NCBI RefSeq assembly: GCF_900108955.1
Contig: NZ_FNYA01000005.1
Span: 62,001 to 126,000 of the forward strand
Length of the DNA stretch: 64,000 nucleotides
Origin: Flavobacterium terrigena
Lineage (GTDB): Bacteria > Bacteroidota > Bacteroidia > Flavobacteriales > Flavobacteriaceae
Reading direction: 5' to 3'
A program made the translations under genes and the position numbers. The notes under the pieces are model-generated. The model had not been told where the DNA came from. It saw only the letters and a program-made list of their open reading frames with translations, and did not search any database. Shown one piece after another: positions 1 through 7,974 of this stretch (position 1 is its first letter; the number at the start of each line of letters is the position of its first letter).

Positions 1-1102
1 TAATTTTAGCTTCGTAACCTGTCACGGCTAAACCAGTTGCGCCAGGTTTCATGTTTTCTTCATTGGAGGAAATGAAAATATGTAACATTTCTGTTGCACC
101 GATTCCATCAATGATTTTTAATCCCGTTGCCTCGTACCAATCTTGCCATACTTTTAATGGTAAGGTTTCACCAGCAGAAACACATTTTCTTAAACTTGAA
201 ACATCAAAATCGTTCACTTTTGTAGTGATGATTCTCCAAGCTGTTGGTGCGGTAAAACAAATCGTAATTTTATAATCTTGTATTGCTTTTAATAGTAAAT
301 CGGGGCTTGGTTTTTCGATTAAGAATGTTGAAGCGCCAAAATACATTGGAAACAAAACCAATCCGCCTAAACCGAATGTAAATCCAAGTGGCGGACTTCC
401 AGTAAAAACATCTGTTGAAGTCGGTTGTAAAGCGTATTGTGGAAAAGCTTCGCAAATATTTAAAATATCTTTATGATAATGCGCAGTCATTTTTGGCAAA
501 CCTGTCGTTCCAGAAGTAAAACCAATTAAAGCTACTGAATCTGCTTTGGTATGAAAATTATGAAAGGTTTTTGGTTTGTTTTCCATTAACTTTTCTAAAT
601 CGGCATTTCTGTAGAAACTCACTTTTTTTAGAAAATCAGATTTCACTAAATTCATTTCTTCGGCTAAATCGCTATCGCAAAAAGCATGAGAAATTTCCGC
701 ACAATCAATTACTGTTGTTAATTCTTTAGAACGTAATAATGGCATTGTGGCTACTACAATTCCGCCCGCTTTTAACACGGCAAACCAACAAGCCACCATC
801 ATTGGATTATTTGCAGAACGAATCAATACTCTGTTTCCAGATTTCAATCCTAAATCGTCTACTAAAACATGTGCAATTTGATTGGCTTTTTCGAACAAAT
901 CATGATATGTCCAAGTTTCTTCAAAAGTTCTGATGCAAATATTATTTCCACGACCTTCAGCAATATGATTGTCGAGTAATTTCTCCACACAATTAAGCAT
1001 TTCTGGTCGATTGAATTGTGGTAAATCCAAGAATTTATATTCTGGTTGAAGTTCCAGATTTGGTAAGTTTATGTGTGCGAAATTGTCTTCGTAATGTTTC
1101 AT
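1..1102 (-). CDS. 2-aminobenzoate/benzoate-CoA ligase-type AMP-forming acyl-CoA synthetase (C-terminus cut off)
   Basis: An open frame runs on the minus strand from ATG at 1102 to the window edge, 367 codons without a stop. It is the N-terminal two thirds of an ANL-superfamily enzyme. The AMP/phosphate loop GFTSGTTGLPK lies near residue 195, and the A5-type motif IDGIGATEM near residue 337 is the form seen in benzoate- and aminobenzoate-CoA ligases. It would activate an aromatic acid to its CoA thioester through an acyl-adenylate. The next gene upstream encodes a 2-aminobenzoyl-CoA monooxygenase/reductase, so anthranilate is the most likely substrate. Its ATG overlaps the stop of the hydrolase gene (ATGA, 1099-1102), which points to translational coupling. 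Family is sure; substrate is inferred from context. Confidence 0.85.
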   Translation of the reverse strand, partial: MKHYEDNFAHINLPNLELQPEYKFLDLPQFNRPEMLNCVEKLLDNHIAEGRGNNICIRTFEETWTYHDLFEKANQIAHVLVDDLGLKSGNRVLIRSANNPMMVACWFAVLKAGGIVVATMPLLRSKELTTVIDCAEISHAFCDSDLAEEMNLVKSDFLKKVSFYRNADLEKLMENKPKTFHNFHTKADSVALIGFTSGTTGLPKMTAHYHKDILNICEAFPQYALQPTSTDVFTGSPPLGFTFGLGGLVLFPMYFGASTFLIEKPSPDLLLKAIQDYKITICFTAPTAWRIITTKVNDFDVSSLRKCVSAGETLPLKVWQDWYEATGLKIIDGIGATEMLHIFISSNEENMKPGATGLAVTGYEAKI

Positions 1103-2001
1103 TCGGATTTCAAAAAATTATTAATCGAATTAAAATAGATTTCATTGGCATCTAACCAACCGTAATGTCCGCAATTATTCATCAAAATTAATTTAGAATT
1201 TGGAAATGCATTTGAAATTTCCGTTGCGGTTTCGGTTGTAATGATATCGTTTTTTCCTTGTAAAACCAAAACAGGTTGTTTGAAATTTTTAAACGAATTG
1301 GTACAATCAAATTTGATTTTTCGTAAACTTTCAAAAACTAATGAATTGATTTCAAATTTAGTTTGTGTTAATCGTTCAGCTATTATTGGTGCTTTCGATT
1401 TATCAAACACATAAGCGTTGGCTAAATATTTTGCTCTTAATTGTAAGGTTTCTTTTGAAGAGTCACCGCTATCTAATTTCTTTTGATAATAAGATAAACT
1501 ATCTCTTTGCACTTTCGTTAAATTATTGTTCAAACGTTGTTGCACGTAAGAAGTGAACTTCATATTAAGTCCGCCAGAAGAAGAAAAAATTAGTTTTTCA
1601 ATCCTTTCTGGATGTTTTGTTGCGTAATAAGAAGCCATAATTCCACCAAAAGAATGTCCGAGAAGTATCCATTTATCAATTTTAAGATGCTTTCTCAAGT
1701 TTTCCATATCTTCAACCATTACATCCATCGTAATAGTTTCATTATTTACTTTTTCTACATCCGATTTTCCCGTTCCTCTTTGATCGTAAATAATGGTTTG
1801 AAAATTCTGTTTTGCCAATTCTTTTGCCAGATAACTAAAACCATCACAATTCATTCCCGGCCCGCCATTAATAATAAGAATTGGTTTTCCAGCACCAAAT
1901 GTTTTATAATGCAAATTAGAATTCCCACTACGGATGATTTCTTCAGTTTGAGCAAAACTAAAACTGAAAACAAAAAGCAGTATGAAGGAAACTAATTTCA
2001 T
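1099..2001 (-). CDS. exported alpha/beta hydrolase (proline iminopeptidase-like, S33 family)
   Basis: 300 residues. A signal peptide (about residues 1-17, ending FSFAQ) precedes an alpha/beta-hydrolase fold. Visible motifs are the oxyanion segment NGGPG (45-49), DQRGTGKS (73-80), the nucleophile elbow GHSFGG with Ser117, an acid in GKNDII and the late histidine in NCGHYGW. The GGPG plus DQRG pair is typical of proline iminopeptidase-like S33 enzymes. It abuts the monooxygenase gene (stop 2002, start 2001) and overlaps the CoA-ligase start by 4 bp, so it belongs to the anthranilate operon. A periplasmic location does not obviously fit a CoA-ester pathway. It may release an aromatic acid from a conjugate, but that is a guess. 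Confidence 0.85.
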   Translation of the reverse strand: MKLVSFILLFVFSFSFAQTEEIIRSGNSNLHYKTFGAGKPILIINGGPGMNCDGFSYLAKELAKQNFQTIIYDQRGTGKSDVEKVNNETITMDVMVEDMENLRKHLKIDKWILLGHSFGGIMASYYATKHPERIEKLIFSSSGGLNMKFTSYVQQRLNNNLTKVQRDSLSYYQKKLDSGDSSKETLQLRAKYLANAYVFDKSKAPIIAERLTQTKFEINSLVFESLRKIKFDCTNSFKNFKQPVLVLQGKNDIITTETATEISNAFPNSKLILMNNCGHYGWLDANEIYFNSINNFLKSE

Positions 2002-4293
2002 TTACTTCTTATTACTTTTTGGTTTTAACGCTATTTTCATTCCTTCCGCTTGTTTTCTTTCCGAAGCTTTTAGCGGATACAAATGTGAAATTCCCATTTT
2101 GTATGGATTTGGAATATCGGTTGATTGGAATTGCTCGTAAGCTTGAGCGTTTCTTACAAAATTCGCATCTAATAATAATGGTCTTCCTAAAGCGACTAAA
2201 TCAGCACGACCGTTTAGAATTATCGTATTAATTTGATCAATATCTTGAATGTAACCTGTAGTTATCGTTGGAATATGAACCGTATTTCTCACAGCATCTG
2301 AAAATGGTGTTTGCCACATTCTTCCCGTTTGTGGTTTTTGATTGGCTACTGTATTTCCTGTCGAAACATTGATAATATCCGCACCAGCGTTTTTGAAAGC
2401 CGTTGCGATTGTGATGACATCTTGTTCAGAAATTCCGTTTTGTGCCCAATCTGTTGCTGAAATTCGAACTGACATTGGTTTTTCTTTTGGGAACGTATTT
2501 CGCATTTCGGTAAAAACTCGTAATGGAAATTTCAATCGATTTTCGATGCTTCCTCCGAATTCATCTGTTCTAGTATTCGTTAATGGAGATAAGAAAGAAG
2601 CTAGTAAAAATCCGTGATGCGCTTGCAATTCAATCATGTCGAAATCGGCTTCATCTGCATTTTTTGTAGCTTGAACGAATTGAGAAGTTACTAAATCCAT
2701 ATCGGCTAAAGTCATTGCTTTTGGCGTTTTTGAATTTTCATTAAAAGGAATCGCAGAAGCGGAAAGTAATTCCCAACTTGTTCCTGTAAAACTTTCTTCC
2801 CAAGGTTTTTTCGTCGCACCTTTTCGACCAGAATGTCCTAATTGAATTCCGATTTTAGTTTGAGTATGTTGATGAATGAAATCGTTAATTCGTTTCCATT
2901 CTGATATTTGCTTTTCATTATAAATTCCGGCGCAACCTTCTGTGATTCTACCTGTTTCGGAAACCGCAGTCATTTCGGTTAAAATTAAACCTAAACCACC
3001 GATTGCTCTTGACGTGTAATGTTGAAAATGCCAATCGTTAACTATGCCATTTTCCGCAGAATATTGTCCCATTGGCGACATCACAATTCGGTTTTGTAAT
3101 TCTAAATTTCTTAATTTGAAAGTTGAAAAAGCTGCAGGCACTTCGACAAGCTCAGTGTGATATTTCTCATTAAACTCTTTCAGAACTTTATCTGTAAATG
3201 ATTTATCGCGCAAGCGTAAGTTTTCGAAAGTTACTTTTTTAGCGCGCGTCATACATCCGAAAGCGAATTGATAAAAAGGATGTTGGTTGTGACGATTCAT
3301 GTTTTCGAACCAATCTAACGACACTAAAGCCGCGTATTGAATCATTTCAACTGTATTTCTACGAGTCTTATCATATTGTTGAAAAGCCGCTTGTACATCT
3401 GTTGGATTCGCGATTACTGCATCCGATAATCCGATAGCAGAATCCATGGCTAATTTCGTTCCAGAACCAATTGAATAATGCGCGGTAGCTTTCGCATCGC
3501 CTAATAAAACGATATTTTTATGATACCAATTTTCGTTAGTTACGTGAGGAAATTGTCGCCAATGAGATTTATTTGAAATTAGTGAATGACCGTCTAATTC
3601 TGCTGCGAATATTTCAGCTATTTTAGCAATAGTATCTTCTTCGTTAGTCACTTCAAAACCATGTTTTTGCCAGGTTTCATCTGAACATTCGAAAATCCAC
3701 GTACTCATTCCTTCTTGATACTGGTAGGAATGCGCGACGATTAAACCGTGTTCTGTATTTCTGAAAAAATAAGTAAAAGCGTCTAATGGTTTTGTGGAAC
3801 CCAACCAAACGAAACGGTTTTGTTTCATTACGATTTTAGTACCGAATTCCTTTTCATATTTGGTACGAACTCCACTTGCAATTCCGTCTGCGGCTATGAT
3901 AATATCAGCATCCGCGAATTGTTCCATATCATCTACATTTTGTTCGAAATGCAAATTGACACCTTCTTCTCTACATCTTTGTTGTAATAATTGCAGTAAA
4001 GTTTTTCTTGAACAACCACAAAATCCATTTCCAGCAATACTGACTTCTTCACCATCACGAGCGATGATAATATCGTCCCAATAGGCAAATTTGCTACGAA
4101 TTAACTCGTAAGATTGCATATCTCGTTTCAAGAATTCGCCTAAAGTTTCATCTGAAAAAACAACGCCAAAACCGAAACTATCATCTGGTTTGTTGCGTTC
4201 GTACACATCGATTTGACAATGCGGCATTGCTTTTTTGGTTAATATTGAAAAGTAAAGTCCGCCTGGACCACCACCAATTACTGCTATTTTCAT
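2002..4293 (-). CDS. fused FAD monooxygenase / old-yellow-enzyme reductase (2-aminobenzoyl-CoA monooxygenase/reductase type)
   Basis: 763 residues. Residues 1-375 form an FAD aromatic hydroxylase with the Rossmann motif GGGPGG (8-13) and the GD motif (LLGDAKA). Residues 390-755 form an old-yellow-enzyme NADH:flavin oxidoreductase starting near STFKLRNLELQNRIVMSP and carrying the IQLGHSGRKG segment. This fusion defines the family of 2-aminobenzoyl-CoA monooxygenase/reductase, often annotated as salicylyl-CoA 5-hydroxylase/oxidoreductase. The enzyme hydroxylates and reduces the ring of 2-aminobenzoyl-CoA in the cytoplasm. The ligase next door would supply the thioester. A palindromic repeat sequence is translated in frame in the interdomain linker (see 3139-3157). 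Salicylyl-CoA as substrate cannot be excluded. Confidence 0.9.
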   Translation of the reverse strand: MKIAVIGGGPGGLYFSILTKKAMPHCQIDVYERNKPDDSFGFGVVFSDETLGEFLKRDMQSYELIRSKFAYWDDIIIARDGEEVSIAGNGFCGCSRKTLLQLLQQRCREEGVNLHFEQNVDDMEQFADADIIIAADGIASGVRTKYEKEFGTKIVMKQNRFVWLGSTKPLDAFTYFFRNTEHGLIVAHSYQYQEGMSTWIFECSDETWQKHGFEVTNEEDTIAKIAEIFAAELDGHSLISNKSHWRQFPHVTNENWYHKNIVLLGDAKATAHYSIGSGTKLAMDSAIGLSDAVIANPTDVQAAFQQYDKTRRNTVEMIQYAALVSLDWFENMNRHNQHPFYQFAFGCMTRAKKVTFENLRLRDKSFTDKVLKEFNEKYHTELVEVPAAFSTFKLRNLELQNRIVMSPMGQYSAENGIVNDWHFQHYTSRAIGGLGLILTEMTAVSETGRITEGCAGIYNEKQISEWKRINDFIHQHTQTKIGIQLGHSGRKGATKKPWEESFTGTSWELLSASAIPFNENSKTPKAMTLADMDLVTSQFVQATKNADEADFDMIELQAHHGFLLASFLSPLTNTRTDEFGGSIENRLKFPLRVFTEMRNTFPKEKPMSVRISATDWAQNGISEQDVITIATAFKNAGADIINVSTGNTVANQKPQTGRMWQTPFSDAVRNTVHIPTITTGYIQDIDQINTIILNGRADLVALGRPLLLDANFVRNAQAYEQFQSTDIPNPYKMGISHLYPLKASERKQAEGMKIALKPKSNKK
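3139..3157. repeat. REP-like palindromic element inside a coding region
   Basis: The 19-bp sequence CACTTCGACAAGCTCAGTG has CACT/AGTG ends and matches a short imperfect palindrome that I know as a common dispersed repeat in Bacteroidota genomes. Read on the minus strand it encodes HTELVEVP, around residues 379-386 of the fused monooxygenase/reductase, exactly between the two catalytic domains. The statement about genome-wide abundance is from memory and was not computed. Confidence 0.55.
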
Positions 4294-4305
4294 ATTTTAA
4301 ATTTT

Positions 4306-4338
4306 AACCCTTCGAGGGTTTTAAACCCTCGAAGGGTT
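4306..4338. repeat. perfect 33-bp intergenic palindrome
   Basis: Two 16-base arms (left arm AACCCTTCGAGGGTTT) are reverse complements around a single central base, between the SRPBCC and monooxygenase genes. Each arm is itself nearly self-complementary (AACCCTTCGAGGGTT), so a cruciform or double hairpin is possible. There is no T-tract, so it is not a simple terminator. It looks like a dispersed palindromic repeat and could serve as an mRNA processing or stability element within the operon. Confidence 0.7.
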
Positions 4339-4343
4339 CTTGA

Positions 4344-4793
4344 TTATTTTTTCATAAAATCAAATGCGCCTCTGCGTAAGTTGATATTGTATTCTAGATA
4401 AGCTTTTAGGCAAGTTAAAAAATTTGACCAACCGAAAGAATTTCCGGAAAGCCATTTTAAACCAGCTTCATTGTTTTCCATACTTTTTTCTGAAATAGAA
4501 ACTAAAGTCGAATTGTTTTCCTTTTCTGAAAGTGTGATTTCTACTAATAAATCTGTACCAGAGTTTTCCCAATAAAACGAAATGTATTTGTCTTTTTCGA
4601 CTTTTTGAACTTTAACTGGACATTCGAAATCGAATTCAGGAAATTTCCAAATTATGTTTTTTCCTTCTTCCATGATTCCAGTACTTTGAGAAATGAAATA
4701 ATTTGTCATTTTTTCAGGAATGATAATCGCATCAAAAACTTCATGAATTGGTTTTTGAATTTGCATCGCACATTTTATTTCTAACTTTTCCAT
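4344..4793 (-). CDS. SRPBCC (START/AHSA1-like) domain protein
   Basis: 149 residues, with no signal peptide or membrane segment. The N-terminal strand and helix (IQKPIHEVFDAI, about 12-23), the aromatic middle strands (IIWKFPEFDF, ISFYWENSG) and the C-terminal helix (GWSNFLTCLKAYLEYN) fit the AHSA1/SRPBCC ligand-binding fold, which has no fixed catalytic residues. It sits 6 bp after the flavin reductase gene and 50 bp before the monooxygenase gene, in the same direction. A role in binding or tailoring an aromatic CoA intermediate is inferred only from position. Confidence 0.8.
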   Translation of the reverse strand: MEKLEIKCAMQIQKPIHEVFDAIIIPEKMTNYFISQSTGIMEEGKNIIWKFPEFDFECPVKVQKVEKDKYISFYWENSGTDLLVEITLSEKENNSTLVSISEKSMENNEAGLKWLSGNSFGWSNFLTCLKAYLEYNINLRRGAFDFMKK

Positions 4794-4799
4794 AAATAA

Positions 4800-5402
4800 T
4801 TATCTTTTGATAGAGAAAATTTCCCCAAGTCTGGAATAATTGGAACCTGCTAAACGAGCTACAGGTTTGTAAGTATCTAAATTAATTCTGTGATTCTCTA
4901 GAAGAATAGAATCGTCAATATGCATGGTAATGATTTTTCCAATAATGATGCAAGCACCGCCATTTTTGTGGTTTTCGATAAAATAATGATGCACCATTTC
5001 GCATTCAAAATGCACTAAACTTTCTTTAACGCGTTTGGGTTTGATATAAACAGAATCAATTGGAGTCACTTTTGCCAATTCAAATTCATCAACATCAGAA
5101 GATACACTTTGCGAAGTCGTATTCATTTGTTCTACCACATCTTCTGTTACTAAATTGACTACAAATTGCTTGTTTAGAATAATATTATTTAACGTGTCTT
5201 TGTTTTTATTTCCTGTTCTAACGGTAGAAAACATAACGTGTGGTGGATCTTCGCTCACTACATTAAAAAATGAAAAAGGCGCTAAATTATTGGTCCCATT
5301 ACTATCAACTGTAGAAATCCAGCCAATTGGGCGTGGAATAACTGTCCCTGTTAACAATTTGTATAAAGCCGAAGATTCTGTATTTTGAATATCGAATTGC
5401 AT
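4800..5402 (-). CDS. flavin reductase-like FMN-binding protein, first gene of the anthranilate operon
   Basis: 200 residues. The start of the fold is clear: TGTVIPRPIGWISTVDSNGTNNLAPFSFFN, split here as TGTVIPRPIGW followed by NLAPFSFFN, is the FMN-binding signature of the flavin reductase-like split-barrel family. Further on are SEDPPHVMFST and a conserved H/E strand (HFECEMVHHY). The protein could supply reduced flavin to the downstream monooxygenase or act as an independent FMN oxidoreductase. It is the promoter-proximal gene of the minus-strand cluster 5402-1. The AT-rich 397-bp region upstream is shared with the divergent surface-protein gene. Confidence 0.85.
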   Translation of the reverse strand: MQFDIQNTESSALYKLLTGTVIPRPIGWISTVDSNGTNNLAPFSFFNVVSEDPPHVMFSTVRTGNKNKDTLNNIILNKQFVVNLVTEDVVEQMNTTSQSVSSDVDEFELAKVTPIDSVYIKPKRVKESLVHFECEMVHHYFIENHKNGGACIIIGKIITMHIDDSILLENHRINLDTYKPVARLAGSNYSRLGEIFSIKR

Positions 5403-5799
5403 TTTTAAGTTTTTATTATCCTCAAAAATAAGTCAAAAAAATAATAAATATATTTTTTTCGAGCTTAAAATTATACGATTTTTTAACATTAATGTATTTC
5501 TATATAATTAACACAACAAAGCTAAGAAATGTTATTTTTTTTAACAGAAGATTTTAACAACAAAATAGACTAGAAAACATATTTTTCTTTGAAAAAACAC
5601 TCAAAATATAGATGTTTTAACACACTATTACCAAACTTTGCTCAATTTTAAATCTTAAATAATTATAAATTACTAAAATATCAGTTTTAACATATTGTAC
5701 GTAAAGTCCGTAATAGAAAAAGTCAAATAAAAACTACCTTTAAAGTAAGAAAACTCTTTTTTCTTACAAAAAATACTATTAATTAATTACGAATCAATT
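5403..5799. other. 397-bp divergent intergenic region
   Basis: Very AT-rich spacer between the anthranilate operon (minus) and the surface-protein gene (plus). The only clear structure is near the plus-strand gene: the dyad/-7 promoter at 5697-5742 and a leader hairpin at 5745-5767. I see no other ORF or RNA gene in 5403-5690. Confidence 0.6.
5697..5742 (+). promoter_or_regulatory. shared-regulon promoter upstream of the surface protein (dyad + -7)
   Basis: The dyad GTACG-N7-CGTAA occupies 5697-5713 and is preceded by TTTTAACAT. The -7 box TACCTTTA starts exactly 21 bp later, at 5735-5742. The geometry equals that of the sRNA promoters at 39377, 39540, 39692 and 39854. The dyad centre falls near -41 relative to the predicted start (about 5749), a class II activator position. 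A 9-bp hairpin (GTAAGAAAA, 5745-5753, with 5759-5767) would sit at the very 5' end of the transcript. Confidence 0.7.
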
Positions 5800-7275
5800 A
5801 TGGAATTAAAAACTCAAAAAAAAATTATCACAACATGTTTGTTGATTTTTTTTATTACAACAGGTAATCTGTTTGGACAAGTTGGAATTGGAACTGTAAC
5901 TCCAGATGCAAGTTCAATGTTAGATATAAGCTCAACTACTCAAGGAATGCTGACTCCTAGAATGACAACTTTACAAAGGACAGGTATTACCTCTCCTGCA
6001 AATGGATTACTTGTTTATGATACGGATGTAAAATCTTTTTATCATTATAATACAGTATCTGTTTCGTGGGTAAAAATCAGCAGTCAAGCAGATGGAAGAT
6101 TAAAATATAAATTAATCAAATCAACTGATGTTTTAGCAACAGTTTTAGCAACAGAACTTACAGCAGGCGGTGGAAGTAAATATTTACTTGATTCAACCAC
6201 ATTGTATGAAATTAATGGCACAATTACTTTAAACTTCCCTTTAGAACTTAATAATGCCTATTTAACAGGTGGTGATTCTGGAGAAGATAAATTGATAAAA
6301 GGAACGGGCGATTTATTTACAGGCACAACAGGAGGAACATTAAGACTATTAACTCTTGTAGCGAGTTCAGGAAATATATTCAACATTGATGGAGGAAGCA
6401 CTGCTAATCTTATTTTTAGAGATTGTATTGTAGCCAGTTCTGCAAATGTTGGACTAATTAAAAATTTTGCATTAGTTTTTGTTAGCGTAATTCAATACAT
6501 AGGAAATACAACTGGAATTATTTATGAAAATGTATCTAAGTTACTACTAAGTAATACAGCATGGTTTAGTAACAATTTAGGTATTTATGAAAAATTAGTT
6601 GGAACATTTGGTCTAATAGATAAGCAAGGTGGTTTTAGTGAAGTTGTAGGTACAAATATTGGCTTTGACGTTTCTTCAAACCCAACCATTTCAAGTGACG
6701 CTGTTTTAGAAGGAACCGTCTTTACAGGCACACCTACAACAGGAAAATACATAAACGCTTATACAGTTGGTACCTTTGCTGGTTATAATTTCAACAACAA
6801 ATGGAATGTTAGATGTGCTGGAATTCCGACAGAAAGTGATGCTGTTGCAACTGGCGATATTAACTTTGACTATCCAGTTGGTTCAGGAGCAACAACAACT
6901 TTAAGCCCAACAGGTACAAGTTTTAAATTAACTGGAACAACAACTTCTAACAATTTATTTAGATTCTCTAGAGGCTCAACTGATAACAGATTACAATATT
7001 TAGGTTCTAAGAAAAGATATTTTAGAGTGAGTGGAGCTGCTTCATTTCAAGCAAGTGCTACTAGTACGATTTATATATTCTTTATAGCTAAAAACGGAGT
7101 TGTCATCAACCAATCAAAAGTGTATTTAAACTCTAATTCAGTTAATGATATTTTAGCGCCATCTATAGAAACAACAGTAGAACTTTCAACAAATGACTAC
7201 ATTGAAGTTTTTGCACAACGCTTTTCTGGTACTGGAAACATTTTAACAGTATCTCTTAATGCCGTAGTAAATTAA
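5800..7275 (+). CDS. secreted surface protein with tail-fibre-like N-terminal motif
   Basis: 491 residues with a signal peptide (cleavage near FGQ, residue 27). Right after it comes the motif VGIGTVTPDASSMLDISST, then LTPRMTT and SPANGLLVYDT, a module common in exported Bacteroidota proteins that resemble phage tail fibres. The middle is Ser/Thr/Gly-rich beta structure, and the last 90 residues (RYFRVSGAASFQ to NAVVN) look like a jelly-roll head of the C1q/TNF or fibre-knob kind, which would suggest a trimer. No catalytic motif is seen. The promoter carries the dyad of the kinase/regulator regulon found 31-34 kb away. No phage genes surround it, so it is probably a cell-surface or released host protein. 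Confidence 0.75.
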   Translation: MELKTQKKIITTCLLIFFITTGNLFGQVGIGTVTPDASSMLDISSTTQGMLTPRMTTLQRTGITSPANGLLVYDTDVKSFYHYNTVSVSWVKISSQADGRLKYKLIKSTDVLATVLATELTAGGGSKYLLDSTTLYEINGTITLNFPLELNNAYLTGGDSGEDKLIKGTGDLFTGTTGGTLRLLTLVASSGNIFNIDGGSTANLIFRDCIVASSANVGLIKNFALVFVSVIQYIGNTTGIIYENVSKLLLSNTAWFSNNLGIYEKLVGTFGLIDKQGGFSEVVGTNIGFDVSSNPTISSDAVLEGTVFTGTPTTGKYINAYTVGTFAGYNFNNKWNVRCAGIPTESDAVATGDINFDYPVGSGATTTLSPTGTSFKLTGTTTSNNLFRFSRGSTDNRLQYLGSKKRYFRVSGAASFQASATSTIYIFFIAKNGVVINQSKVYLNSNSVNDILAPSIETTVELSTNDYIEVFAQRFSGTGNILTVSLNAVVN

Positions 7276-7871
7276 TTAATTACCCACATTAGCATCTTTT
7301 TATTTGCTTTTAAAATCACATCAATTTCATTCATGCTTTCATTTGAAACAGCTGGACAACCCCAACCTTCGGGTGTACCTTCGGGATACACTTCTTCCGT
7401 TGGGATTTTCTCCCAAGAATGTAAAACTATAGCGCGTTTAACGGCGTTTGAATTCGTTTTATCTTTACCGATTAATACGTAATTAACTTTAATTCCCCAT
7501 TGACTTACACCACGAGAACTAATAATATATTTCCCAATAGAAGAACAATGCGAATCGGGTTCGTTTGAAATTGACGCTTCTTCTTTGCTTGAGGTCCAAC
7601 TCCACATATGATCACCACAACCATGACTTACCATGTAAGAATTAGTCAGTTTATTATTCGTTAAATCGTAAACAAAAAAACGCTTTAAACCTGAATGTAA
7701 GTCTAAATCGATAAGTATGAATTTACTTTGATTAAGGTTGTTTTTCTTGCAGTAGGCTTTGGCTTCTTTCACATAAGAAGTATAATCTTTAGCTTTAATT
7801 TCTAATCTAGGCGTTTCTTTTTGACAAGAAAGAAATAAGATGGCTAATAAGAATATTTTTATATAATGCAT
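7272..7871 (-). CDS. murein L,D-transpeptidase-like lipoprotein (YkuD_2 type)
   Basis: 199 residues. The N-terminus LAILFLSCQKE is a lipoprotein signal with Cys16. The catalytic region has MVSHGCG, SSIGKY, IVLHSWEK and the end motif GTPEGWGCPAVSN, with Cys172 as the probable nucleophile. That is the pattern of the L,D-transpeptidase catalytic domain family, YkuD_2. It would act on peptidoglycan from the periplasmic face. The gene converges on the surface-protein gene, and the two stop codons overlap (7272-7275). It is separated from infB by a terminator, so it has its own promoter in 7872-7930. Confidence 0.85.
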   Translation of the reverse strand: MHYIKIFLLAILFLSCQKETPRLEIKAKDYTSYVKEAKAYCKKNNLNQSKFILIDLDLHSGLKRFFVYDLTNNKLTNSYMVSHGCGDHMWSWTSSKEEASISNEPDSHCSSIGKYIISSRGVSQWGIKVNYVLIGKDKTNSNAVKRAIVLHSWEKIPTEEVYPEGTPEGWGCPAVSNESMNEIDVILKANKKMLMWVIN

Positions 7872-7930
7872 TGAGGTTTTTATTTGAATAACGAAGAAAT
7901 TTTGAGTTTATTGCTATTTCATAAAACAAA

Positions 7931-7958
7931 AAAAATCCCAATTTTCATTGGGATTTTT
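7931..7958. terminator. bidirectional rho-independent terminator after infB
   Basis: Perfect 12-bp stem (AAAAATCCCAAT with ATTGGGATTTTT), 4-nt loop TTTC, A/T tracts on both sides. It ends the minus-strand rimP-nusA-infB transcript. Confidence 0.9.
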
Positions 7959-7974
7959 AATTTATCAAGATATA

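Noticed and set aside
51..933. Plus-strand ORFs opposite the CoA-ligase gene
   Set aside because: Short antisense shadows; the minus-strand frame is continuous and carries clear acyl-CoA synthetase motifs.
5800..7275. Surface protein as a prophage tail fibre
   Set aside because: The protein has a signal peptide and a TAnnTTT(A/G) promoter of the regulon, and no other phage gene is nearby.
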